A DNA stretch of 64,000 nucleotides, taken from contig NZ_FXUB01000002.1 in assembly GCF_900182835.1 (NCBI RefSeq), positions 124,001-188,000 on the forward strand, written 5' to 3'. Below are positions 40,855-50,217 of this stretch, one piece after another; within the stretch, counting starts at the first letter, position 1; every line of letters starts with the position of its first letter. The translations under genes were made by a program, and so were the position numbers. The notes under the pieces were generated by a model, which saw only the letters and a program-made list of their open reading frames with translations, did no database searches and was not told the DNA's origin. The stretch comes from Desulfurobacterium pacificum. Its GTDB lineage: Bacteria > Aquificota > Aquificia > Desulfurobacteriales > Desulfurobacteriaceae.

Positions 40855-40860
40855 TAAAAT
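40855..40860 (+). promoter_or_regulatory. Candidate -10 element for the GNAT gene
   Basis: TAAAAT preceded by TG lies 32 bases before the ATG at 40892. It belongs to the same recurring pattern as before alaS and nadD. Confidence 0.35.
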
Positions 40861-40891
40861 ACAAACGTTAAAATTGTTTAAAGAGGTCAGA

Positions 40892-41164
40892 ATGGAAATA
40901 AAAGTTTCCAAAAAAAGAATATGGATGGAATTAGAAACAGGCGAAGAGGCTTTCATCACCTTTGGTATTGATGAAGAGAAAAAAGTAATAGTTGTAAGTA
41001 CCACTTACGTTCCAGAAAGTCAGAGGGGAAAAGGAATTGCAGGTAAACTATCAGCCAAGTTGGTAGAATTCGCTGAAGAGAAGAACTATAAGATATACCC
41101 CCTTTGTTCATACACAGAAAAATACCTTAAACGCAAACGTCCTGACCTAATTGTAAAGGACTAA
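40892..41164 (+). CDS. GNAT-like acetyltransferase domain protein (YjdJ type)
   Basis: About 90 aa. The acyl-CoA loop VPESQRGKGIAGKL is clear, followed by a helix and a short ending. The size and the ending CSYTEKYLKRKRPDL match the short Gcn5-related YjdJ group, in which the Cys lies near the substrate; the substrate is unknown. I chose the ATG at 40892, after AGAGG, over a TTG at 40874. Confidence 0.75.
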   Translation: MEIKVSKKRIWMELETGEEAFITFGIDEEKKVIVVSTTYVPESQRGKGIAGKLSAKLVEFAEEKNYKIYPLCSYTEKYLKRKRPDLIVKD

Positions 41165-41215
41165 CCTTCCTCCCACGTTTTTATCAAATCTTTGTAGAGC
41201 CTCTCTAATTGATAA

Positions 41216-44062
41216 TTAATCACTACAACCCCCATTAAAAGAAGTACTACTAACTTCAATGTCTCCCCCTTTTCCCATCAGGTTAAGCACTTTATTTTCT
41301 TCCAGAGGAGGAGAAAAGTAGTAACCTTGAAACAAAGAACAACCTGAGGACTTTAAAGTCCTAAACTCCTCCTCTTTTTCTACACCTTCAGCTATAGGTT
41401 GAACGTTTAAGGATTTACCAAGTTTAAGTATCGCAGATAACAAACTTTTTCTCTTAGAATCCATCTCTACGTTTTCTATAAAAGTTCTATCTACCTTCAT
41501 TTCAGTTATAGGAAACTCCTGTAAATACGATAGACAAGAATAGCCCGTCCCAAAATCATCTATTGCTATATGAATTCCTTTATCTCTCAACGCTGTTACA
41601 GTCTTTTTAGCAATATCAAAATCTTCAATGAATACCCGCTCCGTTACTTCAAAGCACAAGTTAGCAGGGTCAACACCATGGCTTCTTAATATCTTTTCAA
41701 CCTCTTCAACAAAATCCTCCCCCATCAAATCCTGCGAACTCACATTAATACCTATTCTTGTTTTCCCCCTCGCAAACTTCAAAAGGCTACAAACCCTATC
41801 AATAACATTTATCGTAATATCCTGAATTATCCCGCAGTCCTCAGCCATTTTTATAAGCTTTGAAACAGGTATCGAAGCTATCTTAGGATTAAGTATCCTC
41901 AAAAGAGCCTCAAACCCCACCAACTTCTTAACCTTAAGATTTCCAACAAAAAACTGAGGTTGATACACAAGCTTGAACTCTCTACGCCTTACAGCTCTTT
42001 TAAGTTCCCTCTCTACTAATTCCTCCCATTCTACTCTTGTTTTTAATTCTTCATTGAAAACTGAAATTCTGTTGCGTCCACGATTTTTAGCTCTGTACAT
42101 AGCAACATCTGCAAACTTAATCACCTCTGAAGGAGTAATCTCCCCAGAAAACACGGCAATACCTATGCTTGCCGTTAAGAAAAACTCCTTACCATTAACC
42201 AACACAGGTCTATCTATAGACGATAAAATCCTCTTTGCGATTCTTTTCGCCTCAGCAATTGCAACTTTCCTAATTGGACCCAATCCTGAAAGGATAACTA
42301 TAAATTCATCTCCACCAAATCTACAGACAACATCTTCATCTCTAACAGCTTTCTTTATTCTCCTCGCAACCTCCTTTAAAACCTTGTCTCCTGCATCATG
42401 CCCGTAAACGTCATTTATGAACTTAAATCTATCAAGGTCTATAAACAGAACAGCTCCGTGACTTTTCTTTCTCTTATTATGAGCAATAAGCTTTGAAAGA
42501 ATCTCAAAAGCAAACTGTCTGTTATAAAGACCAGTCAGCGGGTCTTTTACTGCTAAAAACTCAACAGCTTTTTCGGGAGTAATGTCAATTATGGAGAAAA
42601 CTATCTTCCCATCCTCACAAATTCTAATAAAAGAACGCACCCATTTAACTTTTCCATCAGCAGTTACTATTCTGTACTCCGCCTTCCCTTCTCTTTTACC
42701 TTCTTTGAGAAAGGATTGCCTAATTCTCAATACTCTATGCAAATCTCCCTTATGAATCAAAGTTTCAAAAGATACCCTCCCTAAAATAAAATCCTCCACC
42801 CGATAACCCGTTATCTTTTCCAAACTCTTTGAAGCGAAAATACACTTCCTACTACCGCCAATAGGCAAAAGAACCATAACCCCAAAATCATTGTTATCAA
42901 CAGCTTCAGTTATTAGCTCGTACTCTTTAGTTGTTTGATTAAGAAAATGTGAGATTGCATAAAGAGACGATTCTTTATTAGTGCACTTTTCCTCTACCTT
43001 ACTTAACCTTTTCCCCTCTACCCCTGTACCCAAAACCACTAAACTCTCATTCAAAACACAATCATCATAATATTCCCCAAAAGTAAAAAATCCTCCCCCT
43101 CTCCCACCCAAAACCTGCAACTCCTTTTCCACTTCTTCACCTAAAAATTTCCTACGAGCGAAACAGGAGAAGACCAAATGGCTTTCACAATCAGCAAAAA
43201 CCGATTTCAATCGGCTCAAAGTTCTGCATCCATCTCTTAAACTCCCACATCCCAAACGAACGTAAACACCCGAAGGAACTTCTCCTGCAAACAGTAAAGA
43301 ACCATCTTCAAGTTTCTTTACACACGTTCTCGCAACTTTCCTGCCGTTAACTTCAAACACCAGAGGATACTCAATACCGGAACCAGGCAAACCATTGGCA
43401 ACAACATCTCCCAAATAATGCCTATAAAATTCAACTGCCGGAAAATGATTAATCGTATAAACCCTGTTACCATCTGCTTTAGTTACAAGAAATCTCCTCC
43501 CGACCTCCACCCAATCAAAAACGTAGTCAGAAACAAAACTTTTCTCTTCAAAATAAACAGCTATAGCCCCTCTATCCATCAGCTTTTCGTTATGAAAAAC
43601 TAACGTAACATCTCCAAAATCTGAGTTAGACGCTTTCCCTCCCACCAGAGGAATTCGGAGATACTCCCTCAATCCCTCTATCAAACTTTCTCCCTTAGTC
43701 TCCGTTCCATCAGAAAGCAAAACGATAAAACCATCATCACTTCCTGCCAGAGACTTCCCCAAAAACCTCCCTCTCTCCAATTCATCAACAAAATCAGAAG
43801 AAACAACCTTAACGTTCCCTTTAACGCAACAAACGACAATTCCAGAATCAAAAACTTCTCCATCCTTTATCACAGAAGCAGCACTAACTCCAACCCTCTC
43901 TACATCAGGTAAAACAGCGGCAGCAACATCTACAACTTTTTCAATCTCTTCCTGACAGCAAGCACAAAAGAACAAGATAAGGTCTGGAGAAGAAGGTTTA
44001 CACTGCAAAAGAATATCTTTAACTTCTCTTGCATCTTTGGCAAGGAAGTTAGAAAATTTCAT
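41216..44062 (-). CDS. FIST-PAS-GGDEF-EAL signalling protein
   Basis: 948 aa. FIST N and C domains (about residues 20-345) are a predicted small-ligand sensor, followed by a PAS domain (about 380-500), a diguanylate cyclase GGDEF domain (about 505-665) and an EAL phosphodiesterase domain (about 690-930). The GGDEF motif is intact in CRFGGDEFIV, with an RDED inhibitory-site pattern five residues before it. The EAL key residues appear intact (EALLR, INVSS, ETER, IDDFGTGYSCL, EGVE). It may make or destroy cyclic-di-GMP in response to its ligand. No transmembrane segment is seen. Confidence 0.88.
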   Translation of the reverse strand: MKFSNFLAKDAREVKDILLQCKPSSPDLILFFCACCQEEIEKVVDVAAAVLPDVERVGVSAASVIKDGEVFDSGIVVCCVKGNVKVVSSDFVDELERGRFLGKSLAGSDDGFIVLLSDGTETKGESLIEGLREYLRIPLVGGKASNSDFGDVTLVFHNEKLMDRGAIAVYFEEKSFVSDYVFDWVEVGRRFLVTKADGNRVYTINHFPAVEFYRHYLGDVVANGLPGSGIEYPLVFEVNGRKVARTCVKKLEDGSLLFAGEVPSGVYVRLGCGSLRDGCRTLSRLKSVFADCESHLVFSCFARRKFLGEEVEKELQVLGGRGGGFFTFGEYYDDCVLNESLVVLGTGVEGKRLSKVEEKCTNKESSLYAISHFLNQTTKEYELITEAVDNNDFGVMVLLPIGGSRKCIFASKSLEKITGYRVEDFILGRVSFETLIHKGDLHRVLRIRQSFLKEGKREGKAEYRIVTADGKVKWVRSFIRICEDGKIVFSIIDITPEKAVEFLAVKDPLTGLYNRQFAFEILSKLIAHNKRKKSHGAVLFIDLDRFKFINDVYGHDAGDKVLKEVARRIKKAVRDEDVVCRFGGDEFIVILSGLGPIRKVAIAEAKRIAKRILSSIDRPVLVNGKEFFLTASIGIAVFSGEITPSEVIKFADVAMYRAKNRGRNRISVFNEELKTRVEWEELVERELKRAVRRREFKLVYQPQFFVGNLKVKKLVGFEALLRILNPKIASIPVSKLIKMAEDCGIIQDITINVIDRVCSLLKFARGKTRIGINVSSQDLMGEDFVEEVEKILRSHGVDPANLCFEVTERVFIEDFDIAKKTVTALRDKGIHIAIDDFGTGYSCLSYLQEFPITEMKVDRTFIENVEMDSKRKSLLSAILKLGKSLNVQPIAEGVEKEEEFRTLKSSGCSLFQGYYFSPPLEENKVLNLMGKGGDIEVSSTSFNGGCSD

Positions 44063-44132
44063 TACCCCTCACTAATTATTGTTTACGTAATATTAGACTT
44101 ATATCAAAAATTCTAACTAAAGGAAAGAAAAA

Positions 44133-44918
44133 ATGGAAGTGGTAATAACAACCGACAAAAAACCAACTCCCGAAATGATAGAAGATGCAGAAAAATTAGC
44201 CAAAAAGTTCAATACAGTCCACATTCACAGAAGACACAACACAATTAACCAGATAAAAAAACGCTACAACAGGAACGTTTTAGTAGTAAACAGAGATTTA
44301 AGCCTAACCTTACATACGCTTAAAGGGCAAAAACTCTTTTTCCATCCGGGATTATTCAAAATTCGCCTCCTCAACTATATAGCAACTGGGAACGAGGCAA
44401 TGATAAAGGCGATGAACCTGAAAAGAGGAGATACCGTATTAGACTGCAACTTGGGACTTGCACAGGATGCCCTTTTATCAGCATTTGTTTCTAAACAGCC
44501 GGTCACCGGTGTTGAAAAAGACCCCGTGATTTTTGAAATAGTGAAAAGAGGATTGGAAAGGTATAAACCTGGAGGAAAACTGAAAATCGCTGAAGATGCC
44601 TTCAAAAGAATAAAACCAGTTTGCGCCGATAACGCCGAATTCTTAAAAGCACAGCCCGATAAATCTTACGATATCGTTTACTTTTCACCTATGTTCATAA
44701 AACCAAAGTGGCACTGCGACGTTATGTCACCCTTTAGAGAGGTTGCCGTAAAAGACTTCGTTTCTCCTGAAACCCTTAAAGAAGCAGAAAGAGTGGCAAG
44801 AAAGCGCGTGGTAATCAAAATAAACAAAGGCGTAAAAGAACTCTTCCCTTACCTTTCCGACTACACGCTACAGGAAAGTTCAACAAACGTGGAATATATC
44901 TTCAAAGATGTCAGTTAA
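44133..44918 (+). CDS. Class I SAM-dependent methyltransferase (RsmJ-like)
   Basis: 261 aa. The SAM-binding strand VLDCNLGLAQDALL near residue 105, then GVEKDP and, near 195, YDIVYFSPMF, give the Rossmann methyltransferase order. Resemblance to RsmJ (16S rRNA m2G1516) is moderate and the N-terminal third is different, so the target is uncertain. Confidence 0.65.
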   Translation: MEVVITTDKKPTPEMIEDAEKLAKKFNTVHIHRRHNTINQIKKRYNRNVLVVNRDLSLTLHTLKGQKLFFHPGLFKIRLLNYIATGNEAMIKAMNLKRGDTVLDCNLGLAQDALLSAFVSKQPVTGVEKDPVIFEIVKRGLERYKPGGKLKIAEDAFKRIKPVCADNAEFLKAQPDKSYDIVYFSPMFIKPKWHCDVMSPFREVAVKDFVSPETLKEAERVARKRVVIKINKGVKELFPYLSDYTLQESSTNVEYIFKDVS

Positions 44919-44955
44919 TTATTCTAATATTAAAATCAATCATCTTATCTTGATG

Positions 44956-44961
44956 TAAAAT
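44956..44961 (+). promoter_or_regulatory. Candidate -10 element for nrdA
   Basis: TAAAAT lies 29 bases before the nrdA ATG, preceded by TGATG. No clear -35 element is visible. Confidence 0.35.
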
Positions 44962-44989
44962 ACGAACTACAAACCTTTCAGGAGAAACC

Positions 44990-47287
44990 ATGACGCAGAT
45001 AAAAGTCGTTAAAAGAAAAGGCGTAAAAGAACCCTTAAACATAGAAAAAATAAGGAAGGTAATAAACTGGGCGGCAGAAGGGCTGGACATAAACACGCTA
45101 AAACTTGAATCAAAACTGAAACTCCACTTTTTTGACGGCATTACTACAAGGCAGATTCACGAAGCGGTAATAAATACAGCCCTCAACCTGACAACGCCTC
45201 AAGAACCGGACTGGCGAATATTAGCAGGCAGACTCTTCATTTTTAACCTTTACAAAGAAATCTCCATCAGGAGAGGAACGAACAAGTTAGCTTACGTCGG
45301 CGGCGGTGAAGAATACTTAAAAGTAGTAAAAAACCTGACAGAGTTAGGACTATACACTCCAGAAATCCTTGAAAGCTATACAGAAGAAGAAATAAAAGAA
45401 GCAGGCGACTACCTGAAGCTGAAATACGATTTTCTCTACGATTACGCAGGCGCAAACCTTTTAGCAAAGCGATACCTGTGCGTTTACGAAGACTTCCCCA
45501 TAGAACTGCCCCAGGAAATGTATATGAGCATCTCCCTCATGCTCGCAAAAGATGAACCGAAAGAAAAACGTATGAGAATAGTAAAAAAGTTCTACGACAT
45601 GATAGCCGGCAAAAAACTTTCCCTCGCAACGCCCATACTCATAAACCTGCGAAGACCAAACGGGAACCTCTCTTCCTGCTTTATAACCGCAATGGACGAC
45701 AACCTTGACTCCATAATGTACACAGCAAACCAGGTAGCACAGATATCAAAAAGGGCAGGCGGCGTTGGCGTTAACCTCTCAAGGATAAGGGCACAGGGTT
45801 CATGGATTAAAAAGGTTTTCGGCGCCAGCGGCGGCGTTGTTCCATGGGTGAAAATCCTCAACGACGTCGCCGTAGCAGTAAACCAGGAAGGGAAAAGAGC
45901 AGGCGCTGTCACCGTAGCCCTGGACGTCTGGCATTTAGATATCTTTGACTTCCTGGAACTGAAAACGGAGAACGGAGACTTAAGAAGGAAGGCTTTTGAC
46001 ATCTTCCCCCAAGTCGTCATTCCAGACCTTTTTATGGAAAGAGTAAAAGAGAATGGAAACTGGCTGTTAGTTGACCCCTACGAAGTTGAAAGGAAATTTG
46101 GCTACAAGCTTTATGAATTGTGGGGAAAAGAGTTTGAAAAAGCCTACACTCATATAGAAAGAGAACAGGAAACGTTAAAACTAAAGAAGGTTGTAAAGGC
46201 AAAAGAACTTCTAAAAGAGATACTGAAAACCCAGGTTGCAACGGGGCTTCCATACATCTTTTTCAAAGACACAGCCAACAGACTCAATCCGTTAAAACAC
46301 GATGGATACATAGGAAACGGCAACCTTTGTATGGAAAGTTTCTCAAACTTTAAACCTTCAAAAGGCTTCTCTTCAAAACTTGAGAACGGAAAAATCGTTT
46401 CCGAAATCAAAGAGCCCGGGCTTGTCCACACCTGCAACCTGCTCTCAATTAACCTTGCAAACATTGAAGATGACCTTGAGCTTGAAGATGCCGTCAGGAC
46501 GGCAGTAAGAATCCTGGACAACACCATAGAACTGACAAGTCCCCCGATACTTGAAAGCAAACTTCACAACGATAGATACAGAACGATAGGAATAGGAACG
46601 TTAGGACTTGCAGACTACCTTGCAAAGAGAGAAATCCCCTACGGCAGACAATCAATACCGATAATAGAAGAACTCTACGAAAAAATCGCCTTTTACGGAA
46701 TAGATGAAAGCGCTAATTTAGCAAAAGAAAGAGGTAAATTTCCCGCATTTGAAGGTTCTGACTGGAGTAGAGGAATAGTCTTTGGCAAAGACGAAGAATA
46801 CCTGTTAACGAAAACGAAACTAAAAGAACGCTGGAAAGAAGTTCTGAACAAGCTGAAAAACTACGGAATAAGGAACGGACAGCTATTCGCCATAGCTCCG
46901 AACACAAGTTCTGGACTCCTTCAGGGAGCAACGCCAGGCGTCCTACCGCCGTTTTCAAAGTTTTACATAGACAAAAATCAGAAACAAGCTGTTCCTATCT
47001 GTCCACCGTTTATAAAAGAACGGTTCTGGTTTTACAGAGAAAGCAAATATATGGACCAGAGAGAAGTCGTTGAAATAATAGCGGCAATCCAGAAATGGAT
47101 AGATAGCGGTATCTCTATGGAACTGCTTTTCAACCTCAACTTAGGAATTAAAGCTAAAGACATTTACGAAACGGTTCTACTCGCATGGGAAAGAGGAATA
47201 AAAACCATCTACTACGTGAGAACAATACAGAAAGATAGCGAATCTGAAATAAATAAGAAGGAAGAGTGTATAGCCTGCGCCAATTAA
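44990..47287 (+). CDS. nrdA: Ribonucleoside-diphosphate reductase alpha subunit (class I)
   Basis: 765 aa. An ATP-cone domain occupies about residues 1-95. The barrel holds SSCFI (first redox Cys), GNLCMES with the active-site Asn/Cys/Glu, and CNLLSINL with the second redox Cys. The C terminus ends CIACAN, a short thioredoxin-exchange pair. No nrdB is in the window. Together with the nrdD/nrdG locus it gives both an aerobic and an anaerobic route to deoxynucleotides. Confidence 0.93.
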   Translation: MTQIKVVKRKGVKEPLNIEKIRKVINWAAEGLDINTLKLESKLKLHFFDGITTRQIHEAVINTALNLTTPQEPDWRILAGRLFIFNLYKEISIRRGTNKLAYVGGGEEYLKVVKNLTELGLYTPEILESYTEEEIKEAGDYLKLKYDFLYDYAGANLLAKRYLCVYEDFPIELPQEMYMSISLMLAKDEPKEKRMRIVKKFYDMIAGKKLSLATPILINLRRPNGNLSSCFITAMDDNLDSIMYTANQVAQISKRAGGVGVNLSRIRAQGSWIKKVFGASGGVVPWVKILNDVAVAVNQEGKRAGAVTVALDVWHLDIFDFLELKTENGDLRRKAFDIFPQVVIPDLFMERVKENGNWLLVDPYEVERKFGYKLYELWGKEFEKAYTHIEREQETLKLKKVVKAKELLKEILKTQVATGLPYIFFKDTANRLNPLKHDGYIGNGNLCMESFSNFKPSKGFSSKLENGKIVSEIKEPGLVHTCNLLSINLANIEDDLELEDAVRTAVRILDNTIELTSPPILESKLHNDRYRTIGIGTLGLADYLAKREIPYGRQSIPIIEELYEKIAFYGIDESANLAKERGKFPAFEGSDWSRGIVFGKDEEYLLTKTKLKERWKEVLNKLKNYGIRNGQLFAIAPNTSSGLLQGATPGVLPPFSKFYIDKNQKQAVPICPPFIKERFWFYRESKYMDQREVVEIIAAIQKWIDSGISMELLFNLNLGIKAKDIYETVLLAWERGIKTIYYVRTIQKDSESEINKKEECIACAN

Positions 47288-47293
47288 TCCATT

Positions 47294-47319
47294 AGGGCAG
47301 GAACGTAATCCTGCCCTTT
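47294..47319. terminator. Bidirectional terminator between nrdA and nuoN
   Basis: Perfect nine-base stem AGGGCAGGA/TCCTGCCCT with a six-base loop (47294-47317), a short T run on the plus strand and an AT-rich stretch beyond on the minus strand. It lies between two converging operons, in a 39-base gap. Confidence 0.75.
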
Positions 47320-47326
47320 CTACTTT

Positions 47327-48751
47327 CTATAACCCGGAAACGAACTGTCCAGCTGCGTTGAGAACCGGATTAATCCATATACCCAAGATAATCAGCATAA
47401 CAGCCATAACACCTAAAGGAATTAGAACCAGATTCTTATCAGCTCTGACGTTGTTCGGCTTTTCAATGGTCGGTTCTTCTAAATACATCTGCTTCGCAAT
47501 CCATATATAGTAAGCAACGGAAAAGGCGCTGTTAAGTAATCCAACAAGAGCAAGCCACAGCATTCCGGCTTTAACAGCTGCAGTAAAAACGAAAACCTTA
47601 CTGATGAAACCTGCCATAGGCGGAACGCCCGCAAGCGACAGGAGGAATATCAAAAAGAGAGCAGCCAATATAGGTTCTCTCCTGCCAAGTCCTTTGTAGT
47701 CGTCCATCGTCCTTGCACCCCAGACAAAGAGAAAAACGGCGAAACATAAAAAGGCAGCCGTTTTCATAAATACGTAAGCAACAGAATGGTAAATGATACC
47801 GGTTACGCTTAAAGGCGTTGAGAGAGCTGCAAAGGCAACTAAAGTATAACCGGCATGAGCCACAGAAGAGTAGGCTAATATTCTTGAAACCCTTTTTTGA
47901 ACAAGGGCAAGCAGATTACCTACAGTCATGGTAACAGCAGCAATAATGGCAAGAATCAAGGTCAGCTGGTGTGATATACCGCCCTCTCCGAAAAGCGGGA
48001 AAGATTCAAAAATTACCCTCATAAGAGCTATGAAAGCAGCACTCTTTGAAATTCCCGTTAAAAGAGCAGCAATCCCGGGACACGTTCCATCGTAAACGTC
48101 CGGTCCCCAGAAGTGGAAAGGAAAAGCAGTAATCTTAAAGCCGAAACCTGCAAGTATGAAAACGGCTGCAAGCAACACCAGAGGGTCTTTAAAGAGCTTC
48201 TGAGCTAAAACCGAAAACTCAAAGCTTCCCGTCATGGCGTAAAGAAGAGAAACGCCGAAAAGAAGCATTCCTATAGCCAAAGCGCCGTTGAAAAAGTATT
48301 TAATACCGGCTTCTATCGCTTTATCATCAAAGGCAAAGAGAACCATCAGGTAGGTAGGCATAGTCATAAGTTCCATTGATATTATGAGGGAAACGAAGTT
48401 CGTAGATGAAATGAGTAGCAACGCACCGGCAGTAGATATTAAAAGAGCGCCGATAATTTCATTTACAAACTTATCCTTTTCTAAAATCCAGTATAGAACG
48501 AACATGAGCATCCAGGAAGCTACAAGAATCAGAATGCCTATTAAACGTGTAACTTCATCGGTAACGAAAAAGTTGTTGAGTATTTTCTCGCCAGAGTTTG
48601 AGAGAATAACCAAGAAAATCCCCAGCACATACCCCACACTGGAAATCGCAACGCCGGGCAGTCCTGTTACTCTAAAAACTCTATTTATCACGGGCAGAAA
48701 GGCACCGGTAAGCGCCAGTATCATCACCGCAGCTAAAAAGTTAACGTTCAC
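47327..48751 (-). CDS. nuoN: NADH-quinone oxidoreductase-type subunit N
   Basis: 474 aa, about 13-14 transmembrane helices. Antiporter-like proton-pumping subunit; key Lys/Glu-bearing helices such as FFNGALAIGMLLFG and GPDVYDGTCPGIAALLTGISKSAAF match. GTG start after AAGGGGG. It is the last gene of the nuo operon. Confidence 0.93.
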   Translation of the reverse strand: MNVNFLAAVMILALTGAFLPVINRVFRVTGLPGVAISSVGYVLGIFLVILSNSGEKILNNFFVTDEVTRLIGILILVASWMLMFVLYWILEKDKFVNEIIGALLISTAGALLLISSTNFVSLIISMELMTMPTYLMVLFAFDDKAIEAGIKYFFNGALAIGMLLFGVSLLYAMTGSFEFSVLAQKLFKDPLVLLAAVFILAGFGFKITAFPFHFWGPDVYDGTCPGIAALLTGISKSAAFIALMRVIFESFPLFGEGGISHQLTLILAIIAAVTMTVGNLLALVQKRVSRILAYSSVAHAGYTLVAFAALSTPLSVTGIIYHSVAYVFMKTAAFLCFAVFLFVWGARTMDDYKGLGRREPILAALFLIFLLSLAGVPPMAGFISKVFVFTAAVKAGMLWLALVGLLNSAFSVAYYIWIAKQMYLEEPTIEKPNNVRADKNLVLIPLGVMAVMLIILGIWINPVLNAAGQFVSGL

Positions 48752-48762
48752 CTGTTACCCCC

Positions 48763-50208
48763 TTACCTAAAAAGTTGAGCAAAAGCATCTACAACAGGGT
48801 TGTAAAGATTAAAAACGACCGATGGAACAACGCCAACAAAGATAAAGGCAGCTATGTATAGCGCTAAAGACAGGTTCTCTATGAACGGCAGTTCTTTCAA
48901 AGACTTCATATTTTCAAACCCCTCTCTCAGAGGACCGAAAACGGCACGCTGGAGCATCCACATGAAAAATCCCGCCCCAAGCGCACTTGCAAGAGGCACG
49001 ATAATCATCACCCAACCGTAATAATCAAACGCTGCAAGCATAACGGAAAGCTCACCGACAAAGCCGGCAGTTCCAGGAAGCCCCACAGCAGCCAAAACGC
49101 CTATAACGAACATGGTCATGAGGGCGGGGATTTTTTTCATTATTCCGCCCATCTCAGATATATACCAGGTGTGCGTCTTGTGATGAACGTAACCGGCAAT
49201 CATAAACAGCAGAGAAATAATCAAAGCGTGTCCCACCATCTCATAAATAGCAGCCGAAATCCCTGCAGCCGTAATGGCTGAAAGTCCAAGTAAAACAAAG
49301 CCCATATGGTTAATACTGGAATACGCAACCATCCTCTTTATGTGGTCCTCCGCCAAAGCCCTGAATCCCGCGTAGAAAATCGTCAGAACGGCTATAAAAG
49401 CCATTAACGGTGCAAAAAACTTACTCGTATGAGGGAAAAGGAATATTTCCCACCTCAACAAACCGTAAGCACCCATTTTAAGAAGCAATCCTGCAAGGAA
49501 AACAGAAATAGGTGAAGGCGCCTGAACGTGCGCGTCAGGAAGCCACGTATGGAACGGAACTACAGGCATCTTTACGGCAAAACCTATAAACATCAAAATC
49601 CACACCAACTTCGCAACGTTAGGGTCAACACCTGCTTCTAAAAGTTTCAAAAAGTCAAACGTATGAGCGTTCAAATAAAGAACAATTATTCCTAAAAGCA
49701 GGAAAACGCTCGCAAGGTGCGTATAGATAAAGAACTTCATGGCTGCGTAAATTCTATTCTCAGCACCCCAAATACCGATATGGAAGAACATCGGAACCAG
49801 AGTGAATTCCCAGAAGATAAAGAACCACAGCAAATTCAGAGAGGTGAAAACGCCAACCATAGGACCTAAAAACGCAAGAACCAAAAAGAAATAAGCGCCA
49901 GGTCTCTCAACGTTCCAGGAAGAAAGAGTAACCGTAATTGAAAGGAACGCCACTATAGCTAACAGCACCAGAGATATACCGTCAACGGCAAGGTGCAGAT
50001 TGAAATCAAAAGGTGGATATATGTGGTAGAACTCCCCAAAAGCAAAGTCATTTCCCGGATACTTCACTATCAGGTAGGCAGTTGAAAGAGCTAAGAATAC
50101 TCCCACTCCCAACGACAGGAACTTCGGAAAATCCCTGTTTAACTTCTCTCCCAACCAGGCAAAAGGCGCAAGTATCACAGGGATAAGTATCATACTCAAA
50201 AGAATCAT
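48763..50208 (-). CDS. nuoM: NADH-quinone oxidoreductase-type subunit M
   Basis: 481 aa antiporter-like membrane subunit. FIFWEFTLVPMFFHIGIWG carries the conserved Glu of helix 5, and FHTWLPDAHVQAPSPISVFLAGLLLKMGAYG the pumping helix motif. GGAGG precedes the ATG. An AAAATCCCC motif (minus strand) is at 49126-49134. Confidence 0.95.
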   Translation of the reverse strand: MILLSMILIPVILAPFAWLGEKLNRDFPKFLSLGVGVFLALSTAYLIVKYPGNDFAFGEFYHIYPPFDFNLHLAVDGISLVLLAIVAFLSITVTLSSWNVERPGAYFFLVLAFLGPMVGVFTSLNLLWFFIFWEFTLVPMFFHIGIWGAENRIYAAMKFFIYTHLASVFLLLGIIVLYLNAHTFDFLKLLEAGVDPNVAKLVWILMFIGFAVKMPVVPFHTWLPDAHVQAPSPISVFLAGLLLKMGAYGLLRWEIFLFPHTSKFFAPLMAFIAVLTIFYAGFRALAEDHIKRMVAYSSINHMGFVLLGLSAITAAGISAAIYEMVGHALIISLLFMIAGYVHHKTHTWYISEMGGIMKKIPALMTMFVIGVLAAVGLPGTAGFVGELSVMLAAFDYYGWVMIIVPLASALGAGFFMWMLQRAVFGPLREGFENMKSLKELPFIENLSLALYIAAFIFVGVVPSVVFNLYNPVVDAFAQLFR

Positions 50209-50217
50209 TCACGCCTC

